From: an uncultured Bacteroidales bacterium
GTDB taxonomy: Bacteria > Bacteroidota > Bacteroidia > Bacteroidales > UBA932
Direction of reading: 5' to 3'
NCBI GenBank assembly: GCA_937899055.1
Contig: CALBPX010000048.1
Coordinates: 1 to 24,083, forward strand
DNA length: 24,083 bases
Shown: positions 7,322-16,000 of the stretch, in pieces
Numbering within the stretch: position 1 is the first letter of the stretch
Layout: the number at the start of each line of letters is the position of its first letter
Program-made: the position numbers and the translations under genes
Notes under the pieces: model-generated
The model's input: only the letters and a program-made list of their open reading frames with translations
Told to the model about the DNA's origin: nothing
The model's database searches: none

Positions 7322-8471
7322 CACAAGAAGGTTCAAAGTCCTGAAATGTAATCTTCTTTCCGGTATTGATCAGATAGCCTGAACTCCTGTCTATTCTGAA
7401 AGTCTGCACGCTCTTGTCTTTCTGGCAGCAGACAAACATGAATTCTCCGTCCGGAGTTATTGCAAAACTCCTGGGCCATTGGTCCGTCACCTGAAACGCT
7501 ATACGGCTGACAAGACCGTTTGCACCTATCTGGAAAATTGCTATTCCGTCTTTTCCTCTGCGATGCGAGGCGTAAAGGAATCTGCCGTCCGGCGAAATAT
7601 GAAGGTCAGCGCTGGCTGCCGCATTGGAATAATCAGACAGCGTATCTTGCAACTGGGTCAATATCAGATTATTTTCGGCTTCGCTGACAGAATACACCAG
7701 AATATGTCCGCTGGTTTCGCAAAGCAGATAAAGGAACCTGCCGTCGGCCGAAAGGGCAAAGTTGCGGGGGCCATAGCCCTTGGGAACATTGACAAGGGCC
7801 GAATCGCATTTGTAAAGCCTCAGGGGAACTGTGTTCATCAGGCCTTCCGGGCACAGGGCGGAAGTGTCTTTGTCCAAGCGCATTATGTGGATGCAGTCCA
7901 GACCTTTGTCGGCAGAGAGCAGATAGTCCGTCTTGCTTTTTGCAGATGTAACAATCTTGACCTGATGGTTTCTGGAAACGGTACGCGGAGCAGCCGGAGA
8001 AACAAAGTTTATGATCTGATGCGGAGGGTTGATATTCCCGGCCGTATCCAAAGAATAAACCGAAATGCCTCCCTTGCCGTAATTGGCCGTAAAGAGATGG
8101 CCTTTGTAATACATTATGTGGCAGGGGTCTGCACCGCCGTCTCTGACTATGCCCAAAGATTTGACGGAGGCCGAATCCTGATAACCCCAGACACCTGAAT
8201 TCTTTCCGCTTTCGCTCACACCCCAGATATTGCCTCCTGAAGGCGATACTGCAAGATAGGATGGATTGTCGGCCTTGAAATCCCTGACCGTAGCCAGTTC
8301 ATAAGTATTTGGATTGAAGATGCATTTTACGGCTGCCGCTCCGTAGCCGCCGATATAGACGGCATAACGGTCTTTATGGTTTGATTTCATATTCAGAATG
8401 TAGGCAGCAACGGCCACTGCGTAGCCTATGATAAGGACCGCAAAGACCAGCCTGCGTGTTTTGGTTTTCAT
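7290..8471 (-). CDS. Membrane-anchored lactonase-type seven-bladed beta-propeller protein
   Basis: The 393-residue product has an N-terminal hydrophobic helix (about 8-27) after a basic MKTKTRR head, then repeated beta-propeller blades. Recognisable units include YIGGYGAAAV (39-48), YLAVSPSGGNIWGVSE, NYGKGGISVYSLDTAGNI, FALSADGRFLYLLCE, HISPDGRFLYASHRRG and ITPDGEFMFVCCQKDK. This is the lactonase / 6-phosphogluconolactonase-like propeller family (PF10282, YbhE-type). The founding enzyme acts in the cytosol, whereas this copy appears exported and inner-membrane anchored, so a pentose-phosphate role is doubtful. Ligand binding or a scaffold role is equally possible. It has its own promoter and a GGAGGG Shine-Dalgarno 5 nt before the ATG, though it follows the fimbrial operon at 77 bp and could also be read through from it. 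The 3' end overlaps the GH89 gene by 32 bp, and no terminator separates the two. Confidence 0.85.
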   Translation of the reverse strand: MKTKTRRLVFAVLIIGYAVAVAAYILNMKSNHKDRYAVYIGGYGAAAVKCIFNPNTYELATVRDFKADNPSYLAVSPSGGNIWGVSESGKNSGVWGYQDSASVKSLGIVRDGGADPCHIMYYKGHLFTANYGKGGISVYSLDTAGNINPPHQIINFVSPAAPRTVSRNHQVKIVTSAKSKTDYLLSADKGLDCIHIMRLDKDTSALCPEGLMNTVPLRLYKCDSALVNVPKGYGPRNFALSADGRFLYLLCETSGHILVYSVSEAENNLILTQLQDTLSDYSNAAASADLHISPDGRFLYASHRRGKDGIAIFQIGANGLVSRIAFQVTDQWPRSFAITPDGEFMFVCCQKDKSVQTFRIDRSSGYLINTGKKITFQDFEPSCVKVRLSTSHT

Positions 8472-8476
8472 AAGTT

Positions 8477-8482
8477 CCCTCC
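8477..8482 (-). promoter_or_regulatory. Shine-Dalgarno GGAGGG of the propeller gene
   Basis: GGAGGG on the minus strand lies 5 nt before the ATG at 8471. Such a strong site is uncommon in Bacteroidota, and it fixes this start codon. Confidence 0.6.
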
Positions 8483-8504
8483 GATGAATAATCTACGCAA
8501 CGGT

Positions 8505-8535
8505 CAAAGATAGTGCAAATCCGTTAACAGACCAA
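8505..8535 (-). promoter_or_regulatory. Bacteroides-type promoter of the propeller gene
   Basis: On the minus strand a -33-like TTG (8535 to 8533, in context GTTGG) and an exact -7 element TATCTTTG (8512 to 8505) are separated by 20 bp. This fits the Bacteroides sigma-ABfr consensus TTTG-N19/21-TAnnTTTG. The expected start of transcription is near 8498, giving a leader of about 27 nt. The element lies in the 77-bp gap behind the fimbrial anchor gene, so the propeller gene can be expressed separately. Confidence 0.6.
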
Positions 8536-8548
8536 CATGTCAGAGGTT

Positions 8549-9355
8549 CTAAAAACGTATGACAACAGGAGGAACAGTCTCAAACGGATCTACCCCTATT
8601 CCTGCTTTCAGCCTGGATACATCCACGGTCAAAAGTACATCCTTCAGGTCTGCTCCGGAAAGGTCGTAGCCGCTTTTGTTAAGATATCCGCCAAGGTCGA
8701 ATCCTGATGTGAGAGTCTCTCCCCCCTTAAAGTAGAATTCCGCCGTAATTTTCATTCCTTCAAGTTCCTGCGGACGAAGCACCCGCATCAGAGCCTGATC
8801 CGATATCGTAGTGTCTATGACCGAAGCCTGCCTGAGGGCCCGGCCGGCAAGAGTATATCCGTCAAAATCCGAACTAAGATGCAGGCTTACGCTCTCCCCT
8901 TCTTTCAGTCCTTTAACCGTAACATAGACATTTATGAACATCTGCTTTGGTTCCACCCGCAGATATTCCGTTTCCTGGCGGCAGGATTTAAGAGCTGCAA
9001 ACCAATAGAGGCGGTCTGCGCTCACTCCGGCCTTTTTGTAAAGAGTTCCGCCCATGCTGTTCAGGTCTGCCGTTACAGTATTGTCACCGACATTTGCCCA
9101 TACATAACATCTGTAATCGCCCTTGGAAACTGAAAAACGTTGCCACTGACTTAGTTCATGCTCTGTAATTCTCAATCGGTGAACAAGATAACCTTCAGAT
9201 GAGAAGAGCCAAATCTCGGCCGAATTGGCCTTTCCTTCCAGATAAGAGCAGTCCACTTCCAGATAAGACGGGCAGCTCTGCCTGTCTTCCCAAATATCGC
9301 AACTTGGGAAGAACAGGGCAAACGCCGCCACAAGAACCAGCAAAGTCTTGTTCAT
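8549..9355 (-). CDS. FimB/Mfa2-family fimbrial anchor lipoprotein
   Basis: Mfa2/FimB proteins are outer-membrane lipoproteins that anchor FimA/Mfa1-type fimbriae and limit their length. The 268-residue product begins MNKTLLVLVAAFALFFPSC with a lipobox-like FPSC (Cys19). After this comes the family start DRQSCPSYLEVDCSY, where a Cys-Pro pair precedes the first strand of the first transthyretin-like domain. The segment around 75-90 (SVSKGDYRCYVWANVGD) fits the family pattern of 'G.Y....W.N..', and the C-terminus ends in strands VLLTVDVSRL and VPPVVIRF. Length is at the low end for the family (about 270-330). The start ATG shares one base with the stop of the preceding fimbrillin gene (TGATG), the sign of a translationally coupled pair. 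Lnt, encoded in the same window, would mature it. Confidence 0.88.
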   Translation of the reverse strand: MNKTLLVLVAAFALFFPSCDIWEDRQSCPSYLEVDCSYLEGKANSAEIWLFSSEGYLVHRLRITEHELSQWQRFSVSKGDYRCYVWANVGDNTVTADLNSMGGTLYKKAGVSADRLYWFAALKSCRQETEYLRVEPKQMFINVYVTVKGLKEGESVSLHLSSDFDGYTLAGRALRQASVIDTTISDQALMRVLRPQELEGMKITAEFYFKGGETLTSGFDLGGYLNKSGYDLSGADLKDVLLTVDVSRLKAGIGVDPFETVPPVVIRF

Positions 9356-10419
9356 CAGAAAGTAGCTGTAAATGATGGACCGTCAGTAAAACTTTCTGCC
9401 TGGGCATCAAGAACAATGCTCCTGCGGGTTATCTTGCTCTCGGGATCGTCGGAACCGGGGCCGGTAATCACTATGTCGTATGTATAAATGGTTCCTCTCT
9501 TGACACCTTTTTCTCCAGACGGGGCAGCCCAGCCGTAACCTTCCTGATTGATGTCTATCGGATAATAATATGTATTGCCATCGAGCTGGGCCTCAAGAAC
9601 CAGTCTGGTGAAACGGTCGGTTGCAGTTTCCTCGGAAAGAAGGTTCTCATAGCAGTAGAAATACTGCCTTGTGGTGTAGCCGTCAGTTCCTACGGGAGTA
9701 TGCACATTCTCAGCTATACAGCTAGTCAGTGCATCTCCTGTACAGTCTGCCTCCACATAGCCTCCGTCATTGAGAATCAGCCGAGTCTGAGGCTCTTCAC
9801 CCATATAGGTCTTCTTTCCGTGAACATTTGTCAGATACAGTTTTGCATTGGTAAGGGACATTCCCTGATAAGGGGTTCCTGAAAAGTTGGTCCTTATGCT
9901 GTTTACCACAATCTTGGCTACCAGTCTCTTGAGCGTAACCGACAAAGGAACGGTAACGGTATCAGGGTCTATCTTAACAGTTTCTGACATTGTAAAATAG
10001 GAATATCTTTCCGTTCTGAGTTCCACATCCTCCAAAAGGAACTTGTCTTTTGTAGTCACACCCACCCAGGGAGCATATTTTTTGGAATTGGCCACCAGAT
10101 AAATGCTCTTTTCACCGGGGGTTACATCCAGCGGCAGATTGTTCCGCCCCACCAGATTCATTTCTGATATTCCGTATCTGCGATAAGATTCCAGAACCCC
10201 GTCGGGTCTGAACACAAAAGCTTCCAGAAGGTAGATGCTGTCCATGGCAGCCACTTCTTCGTTGATGGCTCCGGTGTTTTTGGTAAGTACCTGATAAGCA
10301 CCTATATCCAAACGGATAGTGGTCTTTTCCGTGCGGTCTTTAGGCCCCACTTCATCATTTTTGCTGCAGGAGATCAAAGCTCCGGCAATCATTGCTGCAA
10401 ATAAAAACTTTCTAATCAT
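9355..10419 (-). CDS. Mfa1/FimA-family major fimbrillin (lipoprotein precursor)
   Basis: This is the likely structural subunit of the fimbria. The 354-residue product begins MIRKFLFAAMIAGALISCSK, with lipobox LISC (Cys18). Fimbrillins of this class are exported as lipoproteins, trimmed on the surface by a protease, and polymerised by donor-strand exchange. Family signs include LKRLVAKIVV (163-172), the first-domain strand typical of P. gingivalis FimA relatives, then RQYFYCYENLL (about 251-261), and near the C-terminus KRGTIYTYDIVITGPGSDDP. The mature part before the first domain (TEKTTIRLDIGAYQVLTKNT) would be the strand released by proteolysis. Whether the cleavage follows an Arg or Lys here is not known. 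No fimbrial tip proteins (Mfa3-5 type) are encoded nearby. It lies 23 bp after the OmpA-like gene and overlaps the anchor gene by one base, consistent with one operon. Confidence 0.9.
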   Translation of the reverse strand: MIRKFLFAAMIAGALISCSKNDEVGPKDRTEKTTIRLDIGAYQVLTKNTGAINEEVAAMDSIYLLEAFVFRPDGVLESYRRYGISEMNLVGRNNLPLDVTPGEKSIYLVANSKKYAPWVGVTTKDKFLLEDVELRTERYSYFTMSETVKIDPDTVTVPLSVTLKRLVAKIVVNSIRTNFSGTPYQGMSLTNAKLYLTNVHGKKTYMGEEPQTRLILNDGGYVEADCTGDALTSCIAENVHTPVGTDGYTTRQYFYCYENLLSEETATDRFTRLVLEAQLDGNTYYYPIDINQEGYGWAAPSGEKGVKRGTIYTYDIVITGPGSDDPESKITRRSIVLDAQAESFTDGPSFTATF

Positions 10420-10442
10420 AATATAACTTTTGAGTTAAACAT

Positions 10443-12296
10443 TTATTGTTCAATACTTTCTGCAAACTGCTCCATCTCAGGGTCCAAGGAGGCCCTGAAC
10501 CTCAGCCTCGGATTATCCGCCAGAGCAGACCTGAAATATTCCTCCGCCCTCTGCCTGTTGCCCAGTCTTCTGAAGGTCAGGGCTGTCAGATATTTTACAA
10601 CGGGTGTTTTCTCCAGACTCCTCAGAACTTCAAGTGCGGAAGCGTTGTAGTCCAGGCATAGATATGCAATGGCAGAGTTCAGGTCCGAATATGGCCGGAG
10701 GAGTTTTACGGCGGCTTTGAAATTGCGGTTCTGCAAAGCCCTAAGCCCTTGAATATAAGCTTCGTCCAGTTCAACCTTGGAGCGTATTGTATCATAAATA
10801 CGCCTGTGCATATAAAAACGGAACATAATTCTTCTGAGCCTTGGATAAAGCTTTGCCAGAATATGCGGGTAGTCCACACACCGGGCCAGCATGCCCTCCC
10901 TTTTGTCAAGGTCCTTTTCTTTGAAGACGGCAATAACCTGAGCCTTGTTTCTCAGCGATGAATCTCTCTCAACCATCTCCCTGAGCAGTTCCCAGTTCTC
11001 CGGAATGGTTGAAAGCTTGAAATGAACCCTCTCTTTGGAGTCTTTGTATATTGCTGAGAAATAGTCTATTACCGACTGGGCTCGTTTCTCTGAAAGGACG
11101 GTGTTGAACTGCAGGCTGCCTTCCGGTGAGCATGAGGCTTCCACCAGAATTGAATCGGAGGCAAAGGTCTTGCTGAACATCAGGGAATCCATGTCGCTCC
11201 GGATTCTGGACAGTTCCGTAAGATTGCCCGAAAGGGCTGTGTCTATCTCCCAGCTTCCTTTTTGAAACTCTATGAATGCCAGAGTGCTAGCGGAAACATC
11301 TCTTTCCAGGGTATGTTCTCTGTAAACAGCCGAAGTATCTGCCAGCTGTACCAGAGAGCTCACATAATATGTGAGTGTGTCGGGGCTCTGGAAATCAGAA
11401 AGTTTCTTGCCGTATCCGTGAATGCTTCCGCCAAGTGTGAGCCTCAGACGGTGCATGTCGGGCCTTGAGTCGAGGTCCTGCACATATCGGTAAACAAAAC
11501 CTCCGGAAGGATTCTCCAACACCGCATCCAATCTCACTCCCAACCTGTCTGCGGGATCCTTGACGCACTTTGCAAATACTTCTTCCAACTTCTCCTTCCG
11601 GTGGCGGTTCAGCCTGACCAGATAATGTTTTATGTAATAGCCAATAGCCTCAGTTTCAGTAATATTGAACTCTCCATGAGGTCTGTCTTCCAGATTCCTC
11701 TGCGTAAAATACTTCAGCAGGCCCAGATATCCGAAAGCCTTTACAAAATCTACCGAGTCCGGAATGATTGAAGCAAAATACCGGTTGTATCTTTCATAAC
11801 CGCGGTCCTGCTTTCTGCGGTATTCTTCTCCGGTTACCAAGATGCGGTCCAAAAGCAGCGACCCGGCTTCCGAAAGAAGTTCGGGCAGGATCCGTATCTG
11901 CCTGTCTTGCTGAAGGAGAGTGGCCGGCACATGAATGTCGAAACTGATTCTGATTTTTCCGTTTCGCTCAGCGATGTTCCTGTGCCTTGCCGTAACTGTA
12001 ACCGGCGATATCTTCCCCTGCCCCATAACTTCTCCGGTGCCGTCTTCCAATACTGTATTGAAAGGCTGCTCCTGGTACTCGTCGTTCAGGTCTTCGTCTT
12101 TGTAAATACGTGGAGAGAGAGGCTTGGAGGAAACGCTCACATCTTCGCCCCATCCCGAACTCTCCGAAATCTCCATTCTCACAGTTTCCACCTGAGCTGG
12201 CCCCCTGTAGGACATCCTACACCCACATGCACACATGAGTCCTACAAATGCTGCAACAGCCACCGTCAGGCCTTCTCTTACACCAAATATCCCCAT
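10443..12296 (-). CDS. Fimbrial-locus envelope protein with OmpA-like and TPR regions (DUF3868-like N-part)
   Basis: The 617-residue product has a hydrophobic N-terminus (about 8-21) followed by three cysteines, C22, C24 and C26 (LMCACGC), any of which could be a lipid-attachment site, though the lipobox is imperfect. Residues about 95-200 (VTVTARHRNIAERNGKIRIS, then a basic GYERYNRYF) resemble the DUF3868 region of proteins found in Bacteroidales fimbrial loci. Residues about 380-415 carry an OmpA C-terminal-like motif: ASCSPEGSLQFN then LSEKRAQSVIDY. The Arg (R405) used by OmpA domains to hold peptidoglycan is present, but the usual Asp is replaced within SPEG. Residues about 510-600 form TPR-like helices (ALQNRNFKAAVKLL; RQRAEEYFRSALADNPR). 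The start is fixed by a perfect Shine-Dalgarno. Neighbours DUF3575 and fimbrillin suggest a role in assembling or anchoring the fimbria, by inference only. Confidence 0.8.
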   Translation of the reverse strand: MGIFGVREGLTVAVAAFVGLMCACGCRMSYRGPAQVETVRMEISESSGWGEDVSVSSKPLSPRIYKDEDLNDEYQEQPFNTVLEDGTGEVMGQGKISPVTVTARHRNIAERNGKIRISFDIHVPATLLQQDRQIRILPELLSEAGSLLLDRILVTGEEYRRKQDRGYERYNRYFASIIPDSVDFVKAFGYLGLLKYFTQRNLEDRPHGEFNITETEAIGYYIKHYLVRLNRHRKEKLEEVFAKCVKDPADRLGVRLDAVLENPSGGFVYRYVQDLDSRPDMHRLRLTLGGSIHGYGKKLSDFQSPDTLTYYVSSLVQLADTSAVYREHTLERDVSASTLAFIEFQKGSWEIDTALSGNLTELSRIRSDMDSLMFSKTFASDSILVEASCSPEGSLQFNTVLSEKRAQSVIDYFSAIYKDSKERVHFKLSTIPENWELLREMVERDSSLRNKAQVIAVFKEKDLDKREGMLARCVDYPHILAKLYPRLRRIMFRFYMHRRIYDTIRSKVELDEAYIQGLRALQNRNFKAAVKLLRPYSDLNSAIAYLCLDYNASALEVLRSLEKTPVVKYLTALTFRRLGNRQRAEEYFRSALADNPRLRFRASLDPEMEQFAESIEQ

Positions 12297-12303
12297 ACTC
12301 CAA

Positions 12304-12311
12304 ACCTCCTT
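12304..12311 (-). promoter_or_regulatory. Full Shine-Dalgarno AAGGAGGT of the OmpA-TPR gene
   Basis: The minus strand reads AAGGAGGT (12311 to 12304), complementary to the anti-SD core of 16S rRNA, 7 nt before the ATG at 12296. Bacteroidota rarely use SD-driven initiation, so a full match is notable. It selects this start. Confidence 0.7.
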
Positions 12312-12324
12312 TCCGCGTATATAT

Positions 12325-12894
12325 CTAAAACACTATAGTTACTCCCAGGAGTAAATCCGAAGGGCGGACAGCAAATTTTTCCTTCTTACCCAGCGTTGTA
12401 CCGCATTTGGTACAACTGTACTCCGTCTGCCTCAATGCTCCCAGAAAAGCCCCCAATCCGAATTCCAGATTGAATCCTTTCTGAACCATAAGGGCATAGC
12501 CTCCGCCGAGTTTCACTCCGTAGGCATAGCCTTCGTATGCTTTTTTGGTAAATATTCCGCCGTAAGAGTATTTGGCCCAGTCTGCATAGCCGGAAACAAA
12601 CCATCCGGAATTTACAAACCAGGGCCAGTAACGGGCTCCGGCAAAAACCTCCATCCGTCTGAAATATTTTCTGTTACTCCCGCTGCCATATGTAAATGGG
12701 TTGAATGCCGCAGCTGCATTGGCGCTGAAATGCCGCGCAACCGGATATCCGGCTCCTATGTTGAATGTTCCCAACTCCAGCATCTGAGCTGCATTTACCC
12801 AAACAGAATAATTCTGCCCACGGCCCCGGACGCAAACCATAGTCATGGCCGCCAGGCTCAATAAAAAAAGAATCCTGCCTTTAAACTGCTTCAT
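12325..12894 (-). CDS. DUF3575 outer-membrane beta-barrel protein, first gene of the fimbrial operon
   Basis: The 189-residue product begins MKQFKGRILFLLSLAAMTMV with a Sec signal peptide ending near residue 27 (RGRGQ). The rest alternates glycine, aromatic and hydrophobic residues: LELGTFNIGAGYPVARHFS, AGARYWPWFVNSGWFVSGYA, YGVKLGGGYALM, FNLEFGLGAFLG. It ends in ...LLLGVTIVF, the aromatic C-terminal residue of outer-membrane barrels. This pattern matches the DUF3575 family (PF12099), small predicted barrels that accompany fimbrillin genes in Bacteroidales. A CxxC pair (C161, C164) lies in a basic, probably extracellular loop before the last strand. The gene is 28 bp before the OmpA-TPR gene and has a good promoter upstream. 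It likely forms the outer-membrane partner of the fimbrial operon; no biochemical role is established for the family. Confidence 0.85.
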   Translation of the reverse strand: MKQFKGRILFLLSLAAMTMVCVRGRGQNYSVWVNAAQMLELGTFNIGAGYPVARHFSANAAAAFNPFTYGSGSNRKYFRRMEVFAGARYWPWFVNSGWFVSGYADWAKYSYGGIFTKKAYEGYAYGVKLGGGYALMVQKGFNLEFGLGAFLGALRQTEYSCTKCGTTLGKKEKFAVRPSDLLLGVTIVF

Positions 12895-12919
12895 ACTTTT
12901 GCCATCAAAAAAACCGATG

Positions 12920-12951
12920 CAAAAATATCGGCATCAAAAAGGCGCTCCAAG
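12920..12951 (-). promoter_or_regulatory. Bacteroides-type promoter of the fimbrial operon
   Basis: On the minus strand a -33-like CTTG (12951 to 12948) and an exact -7 element TATTTTTG (12927 to 12920) are separated by 20 bp. Transcription would start near 12913, about 18 nt before the DUF3575 ATG. The -7 box lies inside a small inverted repeat: CCGAT (12914-12918) and ATCGG (12927-12931). The operon would include the four genes down to 8549. Confidence 0.6.
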
Positions 12952-12956
12952 CCATA

Positions 12957-12971
12957 GGGTAAAATTTACCC
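12957..12971. promoter_or_regulatory. Palindrome GGGTAAA-A-TTTACCC upstream of the fimbrial promoter
   Basis: Two perfect 7-bp arms flank a single A. The site begins 6 bp upstream of the -33 element, where an activator or upstream regulator would bind. No match to a known operator is claimed. Confidence 0.5.
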
Positions 12972-13003
12972 AACGGGCCTGAAAGTTTTTACCTTTACGT
13001 TTG

Positions 13004-13039
13004 AACACAAAAACAATCGGCTGAGAACCAACCGATTGT
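13004..13039 (-). terminator. Intrinsic terminator of the addB-addA operon
   Basis: On the minus strand, 21 nt after the addA stop, ACAATCGG and CCGATTGT (13039-13032 and 13020-13013) form a perfect 8-bp stem with an 11-nt loop. A U-rich run follows (TTTTTGTGTT, 13013-13004). The direction and position fit termination of the addA transcript and insulation of the fimbrial operon downstream. Confidence 0.75.
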
Positions 13040-13060
13040 ATGAATGTAAATTTACACCTC

Positions 13061-16000
13061 CTATTCAGAAACTTCGTGGATTACATCCTCGGTCACATAC
13101 CAGATATAACCCCTCACCCGGCCGTAGCCCATTTCTGACAACAGTTTCATATATGTTGCTACCTGGCGGCGGTATTTTCTGTCTTTGCCGCTGCCGGATT
13201 CGCTGCCGCTGTCATATCCTCCAAACTTGTAGTCTATGACCTCCGCCCATTCTTTACCCTCGCTGGGGAGAATTATCCTATCCGGCCTCCATGTTCCGCC
13301 TGAAGAAATTATGCTCCTTTCTCCCAACACCTTATGGCCGTCTTTGAACCAGTCATATCCGCTCCTGAGGGTAAAACCTATCTTTTCTGCAACTTCTTCA
13401 GAAAGCACATCGGGGTCATCGCCGAGTATGCTGCCGGAATTCTTACTGAGGAACATTTGAACTGCCAGAGATATTTTTTGCCGGAGGGAACCTTCTGTAT
13501 TCCCGTCGGAATCTATGTAGGAGAACAGTTCGTGCCAAAGTACTCCGAAACGGATGTTATAGTCTTCATAAACACCTCTTAGCTTGGCATTTGAAGGTTC
13601 ATGCAAAAGGGCAGAAGAATCAATTATCTCTGGCTGTATTTCTTCATTTGCACAGTCAGTTTCATCACTGGAGTAAGAAACTTCCATGTCGTTTCCAATT
13701 ACATAATCGGTCATTTCATACGGCCCAAAACCGTCGGGAGCATCGATATCTTCTGTCCGGGCTTCAAACAGCTTATTTCCATCCTTACTTAAAGCAGAGC
13801 AGATGGTACTCAGGGCTTTGGATACGGTTCCGGCATTGGCCGCTGAATCGGAATAGATATAAAGCCTCTCCCGGGGCCTTGTGAAAGACACGTATGCAAG
13901 GTTGAGAGAATCCATACAAAGCTGCATTTCTTCTTCAGAGTTGGCTTGGGCGTATTCGCTGTTTTTCAGATCTTTGCCCATGTGAATCAGCAACGGGCCC
14001 GCATAACCCAGCCTGTCTTCCGGCAAGGTGAACCACTTGAGATCATATCTGGAATCTACCATCTTGTCTCTGAGGAATGGAATGAATACCACCTTAAAAG
14101 CCAGACCTTTGGCCTTGTGCATGGTCATAATCTTGACGGAATCTGCCTCGGATGGTTCCGGAATATAGAACCCCTGTTTCTGGGAATCCCACCATTTCAG
14201 AAAATCCGCCAGACTGCTTCCGTATGAAAATGTATAATCCATCACCTTGTCCAAAAACGCCTTTACAAATGCCATATCTCCGTCCTGAAGTTCATTCAGG
14301 AAGGTCCTGAGGATTCTCCGGCAAAGAGCGTACAACCCCTCTTCCGAGGCAATTTCGAGAAGTTCCGCCTGGCTGGCCTCCAACCCGTAAAGGCGCTTGA
14401 CTGCCTCAAGGCCCCTGTCCTTTGGATTGGCTATTTTTCTTAAAATTTCTACCAGCATGATGACCACCGGATTGGAATCCAGCAGAAGACTCTCGCTTGA
14501 AACAATGCTAATCCCTTTGCCTACAAGATAGTTGGCAATCATTCCTGCCTGTTCTTTCTTGTTTGTAAGTATGGCTATGTCTTTGAGGCTGTATCCAAGA
14601 GAGGACGAAATCAGGCCCTGGATTTTTCTTGCAACATCCCAAAGTACCAGTTCAGCTCCGCCTTCCATCTGGGCCTTAAGGGGCGCAGAAATCACATGTA
14701 CCACTCCCTTCTGGGGAACATTCCCAAACTCGGGTTTCAAATGCTGGGCAGAGCCGGCGTAAATGTCGCGCACTTCGGATACAAGGGCAGGGGCTAATTC
14801 TTTTTTCTGCAGATAATCCATAAATGCCTTTACCATGTATCCGGGAGGAACATTATCTTCCTGCCCTGCTGTGTCAAACCAAAGTTTACGCTCAGAAGAA
14901 GAGAACATATAGTTGTTGAACGCAACTATGTTTTCCAGGCTGCGGTAGTTGGTGTCAAGCGGCTCAATGTCATAGTGGTCCGCAAACTCTTGGGGTACAT
15001 TCTTTTTCAGAAGGTTCCAGTTGCCGCCCCTCCACCGGTAGATGCTCTGCTTTACATCGCCCACAATCAGAGAACCTTCTCCTCTTGACAGGCCTTCCTG
15101 AAGAAGAGGCTTAAAATTCTCCCACTGCTCTTCCGAAGTATCCTGGAATTCGTCCAGCAGATAATGATTCATTACGGAACCCAACTTATCATAGACGAAC
15201 GGGGTACCGCTGCCGTCTATGAGGCTGCTCAGAATCTGCGGAGCGTCGCTCAGAAGGGTCAACTGATGCTCCCTCAGATAACTGTCCAACTCCTGGGAGA
15301 CAGATTCCAGTAATAATGTCTCCTTCAAGTTCCGGGATATGAGCGAAAGGGTCACGTACTCTCTGTAATATTTGTCGAACAGGTCTCTGATACTTCGCAT
15401 GGCCTGCCCGCAGCAGTCGTTTACCTGCGATATGCTGAAAGAATTTCCACCTTTGTTCAGCATAGCATGCGGATTATCGAGCCAGGTTTTCAATTCTTCG
15501 GGGCAGTTGTTTACTATCTTGCCGGAAGCCTTGTCTGTGAAGACTTTTCCATCGGCAAGCCTTCCCTGAAGGAATTTCTGTATCGCATTGTTAACCTTGA
15601 GAGCTTTCAGGTCGAGCCCTGCCGCACCTTCTATTACTTTGTCATAAAGCTCAATGACTTCTTCTGCAAAAATCTTTTGGAGTTCATCTGCCCTCTTGTA
15701 GCATTTTTGGGCAAACTTCCTCAGTTTCTGACTTGAGTCGTCAGATTTGATGCCCCTGTATTGGGGACTTACCACCTTGCGGCAAATAGCCAGAAGGTCA
15801 TCTCTCCAATTCCAGTTTTTACCCTCGTCCAGCCTTCTGAGCGATATTTCTTCCATGGCTTGGAGGAGCTGAGCACCTTCTTTGTCGTTGCCCAGCTTGG
15901 CGTAGATATTGTCCAGCGCAGCCTCAACTGCCGTCTGATGATCCAGAGTTGTTTCGTATGCAGACTGGCTACCCATTTCTACGGCAAATGCTTTCAGAAT

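Noticed and set aside
7479..8198. 239-codon plus-strand frame over the propeller gene
   Set aside because: Shadow of the beta-propeller repeats; no start signal or family motif.
12914..12936. Possible invertible (phase-variable) promoter at the fimbrial operon
   Set aside because: The inverted repeats are only 5 bp and enclose 8-10 bp, far too short for a site-specific inversion, and no invertase gene is present. Treated as an operator-like hairpin instead.
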